Shown here: positions 30,697-41,928 of the stretch, piece by piece
Layout: the number at the start of each line of letters is the position of its first letter
How positions within the stretch are numbered: the stretch's first letter is position 1
Source of the DNA: Actinostola sp. cb2023
Taxonomy: Eukaryota; Cnidaria; Anthozoa; Actiniaria; Actinostolidae
Length of the DNA: 64,000 nt
Assembly: GCA_033675265.1 (NCBI GenBank)
Contig: JAUJYZ010000301.1
Location: forward strand, 186,001 to 250,000
Direction of reading: 5' to 3'
The notes under the pieces: model-generated
What the model saw: only the letters and a program-made list of their open reading frames with translations
Databases searched by the model: none
Told to the model about the DNA's origin: nothing
Program-made: the position numbers and the translations under genes

Positions 30697-30942
30697 TCAC
30701 AATCTTCTGATTTCTCCACACAGCACACCCCAATAACCAAAGGTCTTGTCTTCCTTGACCGGAACGATTTTCCAATTCTTCGATCTCTTTGAATACTCCT
30801 TCGCTAGAACATCTTTGATTTTACGCAGCAAATGAAAATTGTGGTCAAGTGCGGCCAACTGAATTCGAGCAATGAAAACTTCATACCTATGAATGAAATC
30901 AACAACAAAATTAGACTTTTGAAACGCGTGAATGAATAGCAT
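30697..30942 (-). pseudogene. C-terminal fragment of a repeated cnidarian-type protein
   Basis: About 80 codons including ARIQLAALDHNFHLLRK and YSKRSKNWKIVPVKE. I associate the R-x-QLAALDHN-x-H pattern with the C-terminal end of a large, multi-copy, probably transposon-derived protein in cnidarians. No start or domain is present here. The identification rests on memory of the pattern. Confidence 0.35.
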
Positions 30943-31414
30943 TGTTTACATTATTTGACACCACTATCTGGCTGTCAAGTCATGTGTAAAACTGTAAACT
31001 TTTACCAAGCTTCATTTGACCGCGCGGCATATATAGCTAATTGCATAATCGTTGTCGGGTTCAAAATCATAAATCATAGAAGCTGAGACTGCAAGGATGG
31101 ATGGGAAATCAGTTCATGACCCGCATTGCATACAGATATATTCAATGTTCTCGTAGTTTTGAAGATATATGAGCTATTTAAGATCCTACAAGTCTGGATA
31201 AAAAGGTCGATGATTTGACGGTGTTATTTGAGAGTTTTAATTTCCCAGAATTCCTTTTGGTCATAGCTTTCATGATTTTCAACCCAACAACGATTATGCA
31301 ATTAGCTATATACGACTATTATGCAATGGAGGACGGTGCAATCGAAGTAGAAACTGGAGGTGATTCTGCAATCCTAGAAGTAAACTATTATGGTTGACCA
31401 CTAAATGTACGTAC

Positions 31415-32070
31415 AGAACGAACTGATGCCGAGGAATTAGCACAATCGAATGATGAAGGCAATACTGATGTGGTGAGTTCTAATATGAATGTATGGAAAA
31501 ATAATACGTTATTATTTCAACATGATTTTCAAAACGCAGGGAGAAAATGCTCAAGTACTTGTAAGTGCGGAACAAAGAAAACTGGATGCAAAAACAAGGA
31601 ACAGACTGTGGAAATCAACAGAAATCCTAGCGCTTTTGCACGCCATCAACAAGCTGTTGCTGATTCCGAAATCATGATAAAGGTGCGAAGTCATAGTGCT
31701 ATAACCAGTGTCGAAATAACATGCATATCTAAAAATAATCTATTTGATTTCAGGACTTTGTAAGCACTTTAACTTCTGAAAAGAAGGATTCTCTGCTGAT
31801 AAGACTGCCTAGCCAAGGAAAAGGAAGTCTAGAGTTTGCCAAAAATCTGATAGGGAATTTAGACGATCCAGATGAACAAGAAGCCTTTGTGGAAGCAGTA
31901 CATTGGTGTGTATGTCGAGTATGTCGTCCCATGGATTCCGAGAAAATGTATGTTGCGGTAAAAGGACTTGTGTCACATCTTACATTCTATTCAACAACAT
32001 ATGTTTAGACCGTGAGGTTCTAAACATAGCTGTAAGAGCAAGATGTGACATACGAGCTGATAGTGTATGA
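31415..32070 (+). pseudogene. Spliced gene remnant with P2X7-C-terminal-like domain
   Basis: Three exon-like blocks: to ~31,472 (donor GTGAGT), 31,540-31,682 (after ..AACGCAG; donor GTGCGA) and 31,754-32,070 (after GATTTCAG). The middle block has a Cys cluster, CSSTCKCGTKKTGCKN. The third has WCVCRVCRPM, and in a shifted frame from about 31,941 NVCCGKRTC and a Leu-Asp-rich tail ending at 32,068-32,070. The Cys/His order is that of the zinc-binding ballast domain at the C-terminus of P2X7 receptors, which occurs as free-standing multi-copy genes in invertebrates. The one-base frameshift means this copy is broken or has a different exon border. Confidence 0.5.
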
Positions 32071-32079
32071 GCTAAGGAG

Positions 32080-33730
32080 GGTGCTGGTACCATATTGATG
32101 GACAAAGTGTGTTGTGGTTTTTCTTAATCTACGTCACCTATAGTTCATAAATATGTGTGATAGCATTGGTCAAAGTGTCATATTCTGTGTTTTTAGGGGG
32201 GAGGGGTGGGTCGGTATGTCGCCTTATGGTAGTACGTATTTCTCCTTCAAGAGGTGCCTGGAATATTCACAAAGCAATTAAAAGCGGGTGATCTATATTC
32301 TCATATTCCGCGTAAAATATGTTCTTGATATTTTGTCATTCTCAGCAGCAGTTTCCATGGAAACATGTAATCTGATATTTGAACCATTATTGTAAAAAAA
32401 TGAATAACCCTCCGTGTGGAAGGTAGACTATTTAAATATGGCGGGTGTCTTTGCGTTCTTGAATCATGGTTAGTGCATACCTTATCGATCCAACTAGAGT
32501 GGGTGGAAGGCTATTAAATTAAGGTTAATTTGACATTTGAATATGATACCCTCAAGGTTCTAAGAAATAAACCTACTTTTCCACAATATATCTAGTTGGA
32601 CCGATAAACTACACAACAACCCTTTTCATTTCTGATATTTGTGCGCTTTACATTCCTCCCGCAGCCGCGAATATCATATTTTCTTATAAATGACACCAAA
32701 GAGTTTGACTCGTACAACACTTTAATAAAAGTATACACTTCTTGAGTTTGGTTACAACTCATTTTTACATCCGTTTGCAAAAATTACATGGACAGAGATC
32801 GTGCTTTACATGCACCTCCAATATATTAAATTTGATGAGTAATCAACAAGCCACTTTTCACTGGCGACGCAAGCATAAGAAAACTTGAATACACTACTCG
32901 ATTTCAACGAAGGTTATACCATTTTTCTGAGAGCTGCTATTTATATTGTTACTGGCTCAGCTAGATTAGCCATAGTTTATTAGTTACCTGGACTGAGTAA
33001 CATTTACCTTATTATCTCGTCCGTCAAATTGAAATATATATATATATTATATAAAATGTCAGTAATTTCTGGTAAAAACTTATTGTTGTTGTTATAAGTG
33101 CAAGAACAAGAGGCATTATTTCACTGTTAAAACGGTCCCGATGCAAACATAAAGATTAAGCATGGATCAGTTCCTATTCTTGCATTTGCGCTTATGCCTG
33201 CCTCGGTTCAGTTTTCACATTTTTGAGTTATGCTTGCATCGCTATAGTGAAAGACAGGTGGCGATGTTCAAAAAGTGGATAGCGCTATTCGTTGCATAAA
33301 TTCTTCAGTATTCAATGGATAACAGTATGAACTAATCCACTCAATAAGGATGTATCCTTTAGTTAGGCCGAGCCGTATTGCACGAAACAGAAGATTGAGG
33401 GACGCAAACAGAGAACTCCGAAAAATTAGAGTGAAAGTAGGGTTTTTAAAAGTATATCGGTGTAAGTAAGTAAGCAACCTTTTTTACCCATAGTGGTTCA
33501 AACTTGCGCATTTCTTACGAATAGAAGGCGTTTGCTGTTAAAAAGAGTAGCTAGATGAAAAGCTGATTCCTACAATGCTATTATAGTCGTTTTCGTATGA
33601 GTGGGAAACATATGGTATGGAGTTACGGTACGGTATATTGTATATTACTTATCCAATCCAATGATGTATAAGTGAATGTTTTACTATAATTTTGATGATA
33701 GGAAGCAGTTTGGCCGAGAAAATTAAACTT
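32080..33730. other. No gene recognised
   Basis: No frame with recognisable content. Bases 32,460-32,640 and 33,260-33,480 hold only short frames. Confidence 0.4.
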
Positions 33731-33837
33731 AAAGTTGAATGCAAATGAGGACGAATCTGTATCCGATTTACAGATGTCCTTCACGGTAGTGATTTCTATT
33801 GTATTTCCCTCATTAATTATTTATGAATTCGATAAGT

Positions 33838-33848
33838 ATTATTATTAT

Positions 33849-33888
<40 letters not shown>

Positions 33889-34020
33889 CATTATCATTAT
33901 CATTATCATTATCATTATCATTATCATGATCATGATCATGATCATGATCATGATCATGATCATGATCATGATCATGATGATGATGATGATCATGATCATG
34001 ATCATCATCATCATCATCAC
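33838..34020. repeat. Microsatellite blocks: ATTATC, then ATGATC and ATG units
   Basis: Poly-(ATTATC) to about 33,926, then (ATGATC) to about 33,974, then (ATG/ATC) mixtures. The self-complementary GATCATGATC units can form hairpins. Apparent His/Asp/Met-rich frames here are artefacts. Confidence 0.9.
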
Positions 34021-34179
34021 CGTTTCCCTAAATCGATGACACTTGTTTTTGCACGTTTTACAAAAGCAAATGGCTTGACATTTGGTGAACATGTTGTTTT
34101 TGGTGCCGTGATAATGACTGTTGTTTTAAAAATTGTAAAAATACATTTTTCCGATCGCGAGAGCCGTTTATAGTTAATC

Positions 34180-34600
34180 GAAAGTTCCGCGAGTTTTTGT
34201 AGTCGTTCCTTTGAACTTATTCGGAACTCAAAAACAGCTTTAAACCAGGAACAACTGTTCCCTTCGAATTGGTGTTCATCGGAACTTTAAAACTAGCTAA
34301 TCGGAACAATGAGTTCCCTTTTTTCAACGCAGGAACATTGTGTTCTCTTTTCGACTAACATCGGAACATGTGGCCCTAATTGCCGTTCCTATCAACACCT
34401 AAAAGGAACTGAAGTTCCCATTTTGATGGTCCCAATTCAGTGAATAGGACTTATTCGTTCCTCTGTATATATAAACAGTTCCCCATTGATCAGTAATAGG
34501 AACAAGTGTTCCTTTGTGGTTCTGCACGAGGAACATTTTGTTCTTTTTAAGCAACAAAGTGTTCCTTTTGTGTAGCCATAGGAACAGATCGTTCCTATTT
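34180..34600 (+). promoter_or_regulatory. Cluster of GGAAC-N4/5-GTTCC palindromes: candidate origin or operator
   Basis: Palindromes start near 34,248, 34,303, 34,332, 34,404, 34,499, 34,530 and 34,581, with extra half-sites at 34,183, 34,204, 34,222, 34,282, 34,362, 34,384, 34,456, 34,477 and 34,560. The gap is always 4 or 5 bases, so a dimeric protein is the natural reader. A TATATATAAA box lies at 34,465. The cluster is ~450 bases upstream of the recombinase gene. SF3-helicase replicons use such site clusters as origins; a promoter array is the alternative. Confidence 0.6.
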
Positions 34601-34734
34601 ACAAAGGAGAACGTTTTAAGTCCCCTCTTGAATCCCAGTGCAAACTATTTGCTTTGTTAGGGGAGAGGGGAGTGTAGGATATCAAAACGGAAGAGGGTGG
34701 TGCACAGGCAACTCTAATAATGTATTCAATCGCC

Positions 34735-34880
34735 TGAACGTGTGTGGGCAAACCCAAACACGTTTGGGCAGATTTAAACATGATTGGGCATGCCTATACA
34801 GGATTATTCATGCCCATATATGATTGATCATGCCTATTCATGATTGATCATGTCTATACATGTTGAAACGTGTTTGGACA
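34735..34880 (+). repeat. CATG/ACGTTT palindrome cluster
   Basis: Repeated units ACACGTTTGGGC, CATGATTGGGCATGCC, CATGATTGATCATGCC and CATGATTGATCATGTC, most with dyad symmetry, lie between the GGAAC cluster and the recombinase gene. Confidence 0.55.
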
Positions 34881-35039
34881 CGTTTTTCGTTGAATCAGCA
34901 AAACATAACAGACTTGTTTGAACATGCCCCATCTTGGGAAATGTCGATTGGTCCTACTAAATCTCTAGAGATTCAAAATAGGATCAATATTTTAATGACG
35001 ACTCAATTAACTTGATATATTCACATTAACGGGTCCAGT

Positions 35040-36763
35040 ATGAGTAAACGTGCAAAATGCATCGACTGGTCAAAACAAGATGGTGCATCACCAAAACCAA
35101 AAAGATTACATTTAGAAGAAGACGAAAACGATGGTTCGTATCATTGTCCAGTTCCAATTTGTGATCATGAGGGATTTTCGAGTCAAAGAGGAATCAGGAA
35201 ACACGTCAAAAACAAGCATTCTTGGTTCTATTTCTTTGACTCTGAACCGAGTTCGAGCGCATCAACATCGAAGGCAGATGATTCTGATAAAGTAAATCCC
35301 GGGAAAGAACAATGTTTGAAAAAACTTATTCCATCTTTTGACATCACGACTACTATAGGCAAAGAATTTGAAGCATGGCTGACTGGCAGTGGTGGTGGAT
35401 GCAAAAGTACAAGGCAAGCTCAACAGATTGTACGAAGGAGTTTCAAGTATCTGAAATTTTGCTTTGAAGACGACGACGAAGATGAAGGAGATTTGAGTTG
35501 GGATTTGGTGGACTTTAGCCTAAGTTCGCCCAATTTTCTCTTCAAATTTGTTGATGTTATGCAGAGTGACTGGGGCCTTGGTCATGCTGGTCGCCTTGGA
35601 TACTTGGATTCTATAAGTGACTTGATCGATTTTCGAAAAGTTCATGGAGTGGCATCAGATGCCGTTCTGAGGAATCTAACAGCGACAGAAGTTTATTTGA
35701 AACGAGCACGCAGAACAGTTTTCGAAGATGATGAGGCTGCAGTGGACAAGTGATCTCGACATTGACACTTTAGAATCCAAGGGACATTGGGCGACGTTGG
35801 ATGAGTTGTTGCACGTGGTGACGTATCACCTTCCACGTTATGAAACTGTGACGAAACTGTGCAAGGAAAAAGCTAAGAAAGCAACTCCATCAGACCTGTC
35901 GTTTGCCACCAAGTTTGTAGCTGTGTATTTGTTTATCAAAGTCAAAGGATCGCGCCCAATGACGTATCAATATTTGACGGTCGACATGGTCGAAACGGCG
36001 AAGAGCAATGGGGGCTTTATCGATCAGAAAAAGTTCAAGACAACAGCTCGATTTGGGTTCGATTCTTTGTATTTGTTGGACACGAGCATGCAAGTTCTAG
36101 ATGCGTACATTACGCACATTCGCCCGCTGTTGAAACCAACCTGCGACTATGTTCTCGTCACTAAGAAAGGAGGACAACACAGTAAAATTGGTCAACTCAT
36201 GAGCAAGATGGTGTTTGACGCTACTGGCAAGTACATTCACCCGACGAGATATCGTCAAATCGTCGAGACCGCTAGTCATCAACAACTTACCAGTAGCGAG
36301 CAAGAAATGATCTCCGAGGATCAAAAACACAGTTCCGTGGTCGCCAAAGTTCATTATCAAAAACGACGATCTCGCGAAGTTGCTATGAAAGCTCACGAAT
36401 GTTTAAAGAAGCTACATGGAGAAAAGGGTTCTCAGTTAGATGATGAGTGTCAGTCTTTCCGAAAGCCCAAATTCGTCACCAAATGAAAAGCAACAGGACA
36501 ATCCAAATGAATCAGCAACTATCAAGGCTGATGGCAAACTTGTAAAGAGCCCAAAATGCGAGAAGAAATCGAATCACGATCAGAGAAAGAAACTGTTGTT
36601 GTTCAATTCAAACGAAGATAAACATTTGCAAGCAGGAATTCAGCGCTATGGGTTTGGACAATGGTCTGCTATTTTAAAGGACCCTGAATTGACATTTCAG
36701 AAAGGCCGAACAGCTAATTCATTACTCAATCGAGCAGTGCGTAAATTTCCTCCACGACGTTAA
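35040..36763 (+). pseudogene. C2H2 zinc finger - tyrosine recombinase - Myb gene, in three frames
   Basis: Frame 1 (35,040-35,753) begins MSKRAKC and carries a C2H2 finger (CPVPICDHEGFSSQRGIRKH) and the helical core-binding region. Frame 2 (to 36,486) carries the catalytic domain: Arg in KGSRPMTYQYL, HxxR in YIHPTRYRQIV, then QKHSSVVAKVHYQKR with the His and the candidate Tyr nucleophile. Frame 3 (36,440-36,763) ends in a Myb/SANT domain: NEDKHLQAGIQRYGFGQWSAILKD. All catalytic residues are present, but two +1 frame changes separate the parts, so either it is a recent pseudogene or it uses unusual expression. It resembles Crypton-type recombinase genes common in cnidarians. It converges on the helicase gene. 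Confidence 0.75.
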
Positions 36764-36929
36764 AACATTATGAACACTTGATTTATTTAGTATTTCTCAC
36801 TAGTAAGTTCATGTGATAATTATTGTAAATAATACAAATTACCTTATAATATAATACTTGTTTGCAGTTAAAGATAGATAAATATGAATACATTACAATG
36901 GGTGCAATATTATTCCACAAAGTCTGCGA
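36764..36929. other. Spacer between convergent recombinase and helicase genes
   Basis: 166 AT-rich bases between two stop codons on opposite strands. AATAAT-type polyadenylation-like strings occur on both strands; nothing else is visible. Confidence 0.5.
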
Positions 36930-39730
36930 TTATGCGCTCTTTGTCCTCTTCGGTTCAGGTTCTTCATCTGATTGACCTCGTCTCTTTCTCGGGGGGGTCA
37001 TAAAGATGTCTTCTCCGCTATCTTCACCTTCTTTGCTGTCTTTGTCTTCTTCACTGTCTGCATGTATCAAGGTCAATGGCGCGTGCAGCGAGTCGACAAA
37101 ATTGACGTGGATCATCTTGAAAAGGTCATGTTGGATTAGCATTTCTTTTCTGAACTTCACTCCTAGGTCAAGTGGTGTCTTTTTCTGGACGTGGAAAGCC
37201 TTGATTGCATCGACGCATGTGCTAAGTAGATATTCTTTGGCCTTTTTGACTTTTCCCAAAGGACAATGCTCCACTTGTAGTTGAAGATCAACCATTTGTT
37301 TTTCTTTGTTGATCAACCATTGACTGGTGAAGAGATCTTTGACTCGTGCCTTTTCCCTTTCTTCTGCAACTGTTTTCTGTTCGGACACCTTTGCTGTAAT
37401 TTCTTGTTGAAGCTCAGTTGGTACGGGGTTTACCGCTGGATCCATTGGAAGAAGTTCTAAAAGCTCTTCATTCACACCAATTCCTCTCAAGTGTTCTTTG
37501 CGTTGTCCATGTTTTCTTTGTTCATGTTCGACCATACGTTGTCTCCAGGCTCGATTGTCTTGTTTGAGTTGTCGTATTAGGTCTTCTAACATGCGTACCT
37601 TTCCAACGTTATGCTCACTCGATTCCATAGCTCTCTTGAGTAGCTGTATCTTCTCGTCCTCATCTTCCTCGTCACTGCTTAAAGCTCTTGGAATCTCGAG
37701 ATGTTCTGGAGCAGTTGTGCGATTGATAATGGTTTCTTTGTCTAGGTCGAGCGAAAGGATGGCTTGTTTGTCCTCCAACGAAAGTCCTTGATTCTCGGCC
37801 ATACAATCTATGACATTGTGATCATCAAGCTGTGGTGCAGGACATTGCAGGGCAGCCCATGTAATGCAATCCATGGGGTGGTCTTTGATCCATTTGGCGG
37901 CCTCTTTATCAACCACTGGAAGTGTCTTAAATTTGTATTTGTTTAGACGATTGTTCATGGCTTCATTATCTTCGGTACTGCCAAAATCGAGCTCTTTCTG
38001 ACAGGTGATAAAAATAGGTGCCTTGTTCAGGAACCCTTTAGCAGTCTTCCATTTTCGGTCGTGTGCTGTCCAACCCCCCTGAGTGATTATTTTCCAGTCG
38101 TCGATTTCCATCAGCTCGACGCGTGCCTCGTCTAAATTGATAAGTTCAGTGTCTTCATCAATCATGGCTTTATTGAATTCTCGTTGCTTGGTGACTCGAG
38201 CAACTTTGGATGGATCTATAATTCTGTTGGTGGCCATAAAGAGAGATGTCTTTCCACTGTTTGAAGGACCAATGAGGCATGGCACTCTTTGCTTGTGGTG
38301 TCTAGTTTGACAGTCAAACAACTTTAAAAAGTCTTCGCAGAGTGAGGATACTTCATCTGGACTCAAACTGTTGGTCATGATCCCTTTGAAGTACTTTGGA
38401 TCGGGTTCTTGGATGTGGGAGTAGTTGACGTATGCTCGTGGTGATTTTTGACCAACTTGTGACTGTGCTAAGGGTTGCTGGATGAATTTTCTTCTGTCAA
38501 ATGACCAGCACCAACCATCGTTAACTTCTACCAGATCGCGGTCGACTTCAATCTGGGTAATTGCCTGACAATCGGGGTGTCGTAATATTGATTGAAGTTT
38601 TGACATGTATGTTAACAGGCGATCTTTGAAATGTGCATTTCCTAGAAGTGAATTCAAGAAACTGTCCATAGTGCACAGGCGAGAATACGTGAACTTTGAT
38701 CCTGGTTGTTTTTTAAAGACGTCTCCTTCTCTGTATGCATACTGCAGTTTCTTTAACGCTCGTTCCACGTCATTGCAAAGTACAGTCAATGGCTCTCCCA
38801 ACTGCTTGGGCGGGTCTACATAGCTTGGCTGTTCACATGGTTTCTTACAATTGTATACGTCAAGCTGAAGTCCAACATCTTGTAAGCGTCGAACTATGTT
38901 TTCGACGGGTGATGGGAAGACTTCTGGTCGGACAACAACCATTCTGACAACACGCTCGCACTGACCAAGAGGCACGTGCTCCAGTGTTTCCCCTGTAATG
39001 TCTTCACAAAGTTCGTTTCTGCATTGCTTAAACGAGTGAAAGATTATGTCAGCCATGAAGTTATTTTTGTGGTCTTTCAAAAACTGGCGCACTTTGTTGA
39101 GGATTTCGCAGTTTCCTCTTCTAGCTGAAGCACGTGTCGAATTGACTTCCACGTCGCAATGTACTAGAGCCTTGTGTAAAATTAGGGCATCAACAGGAGC
39201 ACCATTTGGAGATTGTATTGCCACCCAGTAGGTGATTGCGGGATAGGTTTTCGTCTTTGAGCATTTAGTGACTGCTAGCGGAACCTAAGACAATAATAGA
39301 AGTGCTCATGAGAACGTAAACAAAACATTGAAAAACAATCCATGTTGTTATTGCCTACAATACATACCTCTGTGGAATTCGAACTCTGTTGGGATTGGCC
39401 ACATTCTTCCTCGTGGTCTTGATCGTCCTCGGATCCGCCCTGAACCTCTTCGTCTTCGTTGGATGTTTTTCCTTTCTTCGATTGATAAGTGGATATTGCC
39501 GAGAAGAAAAATCCAACTCCAGGAGTTTTGACAATAACAGAGTCACATTCATTCCTTTTGGCTACTATGTGGTTCCATGCAGATTGGACTCCATACATGC
39601 CACCTTTAACTCGCCAAATGCATTTCACTCCTATGACAGAGCACGCTGATCGTCCTATTGGAATAATGCTCGCTAGAATTTCATCTCTGATCGCTACGCT
39701 ATTTAGTTGGCGGCAGGGGTTCTGTGACAT
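36930..39730 (-). CDS. Two-exon SF3 helicase gene
   Basis: Coding exons 39,730-39,368 and 39,284-36,930, joined by an 83-bp intron with GTATGT donor and GTCTTAG acceptor in phase 0, give about 905 residues. The second exon holds a superfamily-3 helicase core: Walker A GPSNSGKTS, Walker B LINLDEAR, sensor PIFITCQKE and arginine-finger segment NNRLNKYKF (about residues 460, 502, 544 and 565 of the spliced protein). A Glu/Gln/Lys coiled region follows, then an acidic tail with a bipartite nuclear localisation signal (PPRKRRGQ ... PKRTKSA). No HUH nuclease motif is visible. SF3 enzymes unwind replication origins of papilloma-, polyoma-, parvo- and Polinton-like viruses. Frame fully open, so it is under selection or recently inserted. 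Confidence 0.82.
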
Positions 39731-39732
39731 GA

Positions 39733-39822
39733 CTGTTAAAAGAACGGAAAGAGAATCAATATGTTGTTGAAACCAAGTACAGAGATCGACGAAGTCAAGT
39801 GAATTTTGTTGCTCAAACTTAC
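39733..39822 (-). other. Probable 5'-UTR intron of the helicase gene
   Basis: A donor GTAAGT at 39,822 and an acceptor TTCTTTTAACAG ending at 39,733 bracket 90 bases. The first ATG (MSQN) comes two bases after the acceptor. The upstream TTG/CTG codons of the same frame are therefore probably not used. Confidence 0.6.
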
Positions 39823-40077
39823 CTTCGTTCACAGATCCACTGTTTAACTGCCACAAAAGCTATGCATAAAACAAGCTTATTTATATTGCAATCGGTGTCA
39901 CCTCAAGACAAATCACTTGAGTCTTGATTGGACCGAATTCTGTTTTAAGGCCAACGCAATATCGTGAAGACAAAAATGAACGCTCCTACATATTCATTAC
40001 TCTAATGTTTATATGGTCTTCCGAATGACAATAGAACTTTAATTAAGTTTGGTTAGTTCAAACAAAATTGCACATCA

Positions 40078-40866
40078 TTGGGATTCCTGTGTTTTCCACT
40101 AAGGTTCTTCTCTATCCTAAGGGATATAGCGGATATGACTGATATAACATATATGTCAATATTTGAATAAACGATCATTGGGATTCCTGTGTTTTCCACT
40201 AAGGTTCTTCTCTATCCTAAGGGATATAGCGGATATGACTGATATAACATATATGAGAATATTTGAATAAATGAACATTGGGATTCCTGTGTTTTCCACT
40301 AAGGTTCTTCTCTATCCTAAGGGATATAGCGGATATGACTGATATAACATATATGAGAATATTTGAATAAACGATCATTGGGATTCCTGTGTTTTCCACT
40401 AAGGTTCTTCTCTATCCTAAGGGATATGGCGGATATGACTGATATAACATATATGAGAATATTTGAATAAACGATCATTGGGATTCCTGTGTTTTCCACT
40501 AAGGTTCTTCTCTATCCTAAGGGATATAGCGGATATGACTGATATAACATATATGAGAATATTTGAATAAATGAACATTGGGATTCCTGTGTTTTCCACT
40601 AAGGTTCTTCTCTATCCTAAGGGATATAGCGGATATGACTGATATAACATATATGAGAATATTTGAATAAACTATCATTGGGATTCCTGTGTTTTCCACT
40701 GAGGTTCTTCTCTATCCTCCTAACGGTTATGGCGGATATAACGGATATAACGGATTTAGATTTTGTTAAAACTAATAATATTTAACGGATTCATACATTA
40801 TTTTTTATTTTATTATAATATAATATATATATATAAATATAATAATATATTATTATTATTTTATTT

Positions 40867-40899
<33 letters not shown>

Positions 40900-41674
40900 A
40901 TAATAATATTATTATTATATATATTATATATATATATATATAAAAAATAAAGAATAATGTATATGAATATATAACTATTATTAGTTTTAACAAAATCTAA
41001 ATCCGTTATATCCGTTATATCCGCCATAACCGTTAGGATAGAGAAGAACCTTAGTGGAAAACACAGGAATCCCAATGATAGTTTATTCAAATATTCTCAT
41101 ATATGTTATATCAGTTATATCCGCCATATCCCTTAGGATGGAGAAGAACCTTAGTGGAAAACACAGGAATCCCAATGATAGTTTATTCAAATATTCTCAT
41201 ATATGTTATATCAGTTATATCCGCCATATCCCTTAGGATGGAGAAGAACCTTAGTGGAAAAACACAGGAATCCCAATGTTCATTTATTCAAATATTCTCA
41301 TATATGTTATATCAGTCATATACGCTATATCCCTTAGGATAGAGAAGAACCTTAGTGGAAAACACAGGAATCCCAATGTTCATTTATTCAAATATTCTCA
41401 TATATGTTATATCAGTTATATCCGCTATATCCCTTAGGATAGAGAAGAACCTCAGTGGAAAACACAGGAATCCCAATGTTCATTTATTCAAATATTCTCA
41501 TATATGCTATATCAGTCATATCCGCCATATCCCTTAAGATAGAGAAGAACCTTAGTGGAAAACACAGGAATCTCATGTTCATTTATTCAAATATTCTCAT
41601 ATATGTTATATCAGTCATATCCGCTATATCCCTTAGGATAGAGAAGAACCTCAGTGGAAAACACAGGAATCCCT
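40078..41674. mobile_element. 1.6-kb palindrome of two inverted 100-bp tandem arrays
   Basis: Seven copies of a 100-bp unit (GGATTCCTGTGTTTTCCACT ... ATATTTGAATAAA) run from 40,078 to ~40,760. Seven copies in reverse orientation run from ~41,030 to 41,674, around an AT-only core (40,790-40,980). Units are 95-100% alike. Long arms of tandem short repeats are the hallmark of Foldback (FB/Galileo-like) transposons. TTGCA occurs on both flanks and may be the target duplication, though the left copy is 7 bases from the repeat border. Open frames inside the repeats are artefacts. Confidence 0.75.
40790..40985. repeat. AT-only core of the palindrome
   Basis: About 190 bases of TA/TTA/AAT runs with dyad symmetry at the centre of the inverted arrays. 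Confidence 0.8.
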
Positions 41675-41928
41675 TGCAATGAAGTTTAGGAATAAAGTGG
41701 CCCTATTCAGAATGTTCCGAAATCAAGAATACTTTTTCACCAAAAACCATCCACAACTCGCGGTAGAGTATTTTTCCCGTTCAAATTTTAACTCTGTACC
41801 ATCGAAGAACTGTCGATATATCGACACAAAGTGAACTTTCGGAAAAAACTCCTTTAGGTATCAAAATGCGCTGTGTTTTAGAAACGGAACGATGACATTA
41901 GGGAAACGATCATTAACATTATCATCAT

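Noticed and set aside
30021..32225. Another element starting TTAAAGGGGCCGACCCACCC
   Set aside because: An inverted CCGACCCACCC exists near 32,205, but without TTAA or longer arms; eleven bases are not enough.
33735..34173. His/Asp- or Ile/Met-rich proteins
   Set aside because: They are produced by ATTATC and ATGATC microsatellites.
36930..39730. Parvovirus NS1-like endogenous viral element
   Set aside because: An SF3 core is present but no HUH nickase motif and no capsid gene is nearby, and the gene is spliced and linked to a recombinase. A viral origin of the helicase is not excluded.
40078..40760. Possible CRISPR-like array
   Set aside because: The repeats are contiguous 100-bp satellites without unique spacers, and the DNA is eukaryotic.
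40217..41682. Repeated ~60-codon proteins on both strands
   Set aside because: They are translations of the 100-bp satellite units in both orientations, with no coding signal beyond the repeat.
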